From an uncultured Lachnospiraceae bacterium (lineage in GTDB: Bacteria > Bacillota > Clostridia > Lachnospirales > Lachnospiraceae): a stretch of 47,110 nucleotides of DNA. This document shows, one piece after another, positions 45,621 to 47,110 of this stretch. The notes below the pieces were generated by a model that had not been told where the DNA came from, did no database searches, and saw only the letters and a list, made by a program, of their open reading frames with translations. The stretch spans positions 1 through 47,110 of the forward strand of contig CANDAG010000030.1 in the NCBI GenBank assembly GCA_947382625.1. The letters are read 5' to 3'. Within the stretch, counting starts at the first letter, position 1. Each line of letters begins with the position of its first letter. The position numbers and the translations under genes were made by a program.

Positions 45621-46309
45621 AAGAATTTATAATAAACTCTCTGTTTTTTGGAACAACGATCAGCCTGGCCGCCTATGAGATCGGGCTGCTTCTTAAGAAA
45701 AAGTTCCGGCTGGCGATCCTGAACCCTCTGCTAATCGGAACAGTCTGCGTTATGGCTCTGCTGGTACTCTTCAAGGTGGAATACCGGCATTATAATGAAA
45801 GCGCAAAATACCTGAGCTATCTTCTCACCCCTGCCACTGTATGCCTGGCAGTTCCTCTCTATCAGCAGATAGAGCTTCTGAAGAAAAATCTGAAGGCCGT
45901 ACTCGGCGGCATTGCTGCAGGAGTATTTACGAGCCTTCTTGGTATCCTTCTTCTGTCCAGGCTGTTTGCATTAAGCCATGAGCAATATGTGACCCTGCTC
46001 CCCAAATCCATTACCACCGCTATCGGAATGGGGATTTCTGAGGAATTAGGCGGCATCCAGACCATCACTGTGGCAGTCGTCATCATTACAGGAATCCTTG
46101 GAAATGTCATTGCGGAGTTTGTCTGCAAGGTATTTCGCATCCAGGAGCCTGTTGCCAAAGGACTGGCTCTCGGCACGGCATCCCATGCCATCGGCACGGC
46201 AAAGGCTATGGAAATGGGCGAGATCGAAGGCGCCATGAGCAGCCTTGCCATAGCTGTAGCCGGACTCCTTACGGTTTTTGGAGCTTCTGTATTTGCACGG
46301 CTGATGTAA
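45617..46309 (+). CDS. lrgB: LrgB family membrane protein
   Basis: 230 residues, standard length, with about eight hydrophobic segments. Family marks are [32 protein letters not shown] and [20 protein letters not shown]. Partner of LrgA in the membrane; together proposed to export or import small acids or to modulate murein hydrolases. Followed 20 bases later by the regulator gene. Confidence 0.93.
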   Translation: MKEFIINSLFFGTTISLAAYEIGLLLKKKFRLAILNPLLIGTVCVMALLVLFKVEYRHYNESAKYLSYLLTPATVCLAVPLYQQIELLKKNLKAVLGGIAAGVFTSLLGILLLSRLFALSHEQYVTLLPKSITTAIGMGISEELGGIQTITVAVVIITGILGNVIAEFVCKVFRIQEPVAKGLALGTASHAIGTAKAMEMGEIEGAMSSLAIAVAGLLTVFGASVFARLM

Positions 46310-46329
46310 GAATTCTGAAAGGAACGTAT

Positions 46330-47110
46330 ATGAATAAGACAATAGACCACAACACCAGCTCCGCTCCTCCCGGTAAGGCCTATACTCTGGTAATTGAACA
46401 TATCAAAGAGCTGTTCCGGAAGGGGGATATCCATTTCGGTGAAAAGCTCCCCTCTGAAAGAGCTCTGATGAGTGCTCTCGGCCTTGGAAGGAATTCCGTC
46501 CGTGAAGCTTTAAGAAGTCTGGAAAATATGGGTATCATTGAAAGCCGCCACGGACAGGGTAACTTTCTTGTAAACAACATGGATAAAAGCCTGGGAGGTA
46601 TGCTCTCCTTACTCCTTTTTGTGAATGAATGCAGCTATGAGGAAATCAGCCAGTTCCGAAAGAGCCTTGAGATCGGTGCATGCCTGTTTATACTGAATCA
46701 CGATCAGGAAACTGGATTGCATTCACTTGGGACAATCCTTTCCCGGCTCAAAACCGGATCCTTGGAGGAGCGGATCCGTCTGGATAAGGACTTTCATGAT
46801 ACCCTGATCTCCCTTTCCGGGAATCGTCTGATGATCCTGATCAATGAAGCCTTGTCCGAACTGTTTGCAGACAATATCCGAGAAATACTGTTTCGGATAT
46901 CTCCTGCAGAATGGGACCTGCTTCTGACCTGTCATACCCGGATCTATGAAGCGCTGTCTGAACGGATGGAAGCAGACTGTATCGCTGCTGTTATGGAGCA
47001 TTATGATTCTTATGACGGCTTCGTAATCCTGCACGGAACGGATACGATGGCATATACTGCCGCTGCCCTTTCCTATCTGATTCAGGACAGCCGCAAGCCC
47101 ATTGTTCTTA
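46330..47110 (+). CDS. GntR/FadR-type regulator, reading into asparaginase at 3' end (partial, chimeric)
   Basis: 260 codons to the window end, no stop. Residues 17-80 are a GntR winged helix ([20 protein letters not shown], then [21 protein letters not shown]). Residues about 95-222 are an FCD ligand domain ([29 protein letters not shown]). From residue 223 the frame continues as the middle of a type I L-asparaginase. The regulator part is nearly full length, lacking only the last few residues. The ribosome site is AAAGGAACG. It likely binds the operator at 45225. The chimera is probably an assembly or deletion artefact. Confidence 0.85.
   Translation, partial: MNKTIDHNTSSAPPGKAYTLVIEHIKELFRKGDIHFGEKLPSERALMSALGLGRNSVREALRSLENMGIIESRHGQGNFLVNNMDKSLGGMLSLLLFVNECSYEEISQFRKSLEIGACLFILNHDQETGLHSLGTILSRLKTGSLEERIRLDKDFHDTLISLSGNRLMILINEALSELFADNIREILFRISPAEWDLLLTCHTRIYEALSERMEADCIAAVMEHYDSYDGFVILHGTDTMAYTAAALSYLIQDSRKPIVL
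46996..47110 (+). other. Internal fragment of type I L-asparaginase fused to the regulator
   Basis: [20 protein letters not shown] and the following [10 protein letters not shown] to RKPIVL match residues ~80-115 of cytoplasmic type I asparaginases (E. coli AnsA has [20 protein letters not shown]). The HGTDTMAYT motif carries substrate and catalytic residues, but the N-terminal TGGTIG nucleophile segment is absent. A normal asparaginase gene downstream of gntR in the genome would explain it. The junction falls between about 46990 and 47015. Confidence 0.85.

Overview
The window looks like one end of a chromosomal contig from a gut-type Lachnospiraceae (Clostridia). The evidence is YesM/YesN sugar sensing beside a MglB-like lipoprotein, GHKL/LytTR signalling, BlaI/BlaR1-like pairs, a LexA-controlled UvrX-like polymerase with a YolD partner, strong AGGAGG ribosome sites and moderate GC. 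Genus cannot be decided. I saw no rRNA, tRNA, CRISPR array or prophage. Both ends are suspect: bases 1-46 are untrimmed Illumina adapter, and the last ORF runs in frame from a FadR-type regulator into the middle of an L-asparaginase.

Layout. 47-5712 (minus): sugar-sensing operon of response regulator, histidine kinase, anchored binding protein and MglB-like lipoprotein, then a separately promoted lipoprotein cut by the contig end. 5785-10568: aldo-keto reductase, AraC regulator, GH51 arabinofuranosidase and CE15-like esterase, a plant-xylan theme. 10845-17857: nitronate monooxygenase/FabK-like enzyme, a GNAT-cytidine deaminase fusion, a lipoprotein, carB and carA. 17977-21088: DUF885 protein and a DUF4143 ATPase. 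21223-26612: soluble GHKL kinase and LytTR regulator divergent from a two-subunit ABC exporter. 26723-30109: a 43-codon gene, AraC regulator and DUF2264 protein. 30424-34253: BmrCD-like ABC exporter. 34373-39168: AT-richer cassette of two Gfo/Idh/MocA oxidoreductases, a sugar isomerase, AraC regulator and GNAT_C protein, bounded on the right by an IS256-type transposase remnant. 39409-41521: YolD-like protein and Y-family polymerase under a LexA box. 41800-45083: nitroreductase and a BlaI/BlaR1-like pair with twin operators. 45267-47110: lrgA, lrgB and a GntR regulator with a matching operator.

The most unusual signal is a family of short (~38 bp) hairpin repeats with about 13 recognisable copies. 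They often sit as direct head-to-tail doublets, mostly just after stop codons or in 5' leaders, and none was seen in the AT-richer cassette. One copy lies inside an ABC transporter gene, where it adds about 17-19 codons in frame just before the H-loop strand. I found no transposase or RAYT gene in the window that could explain their movement.
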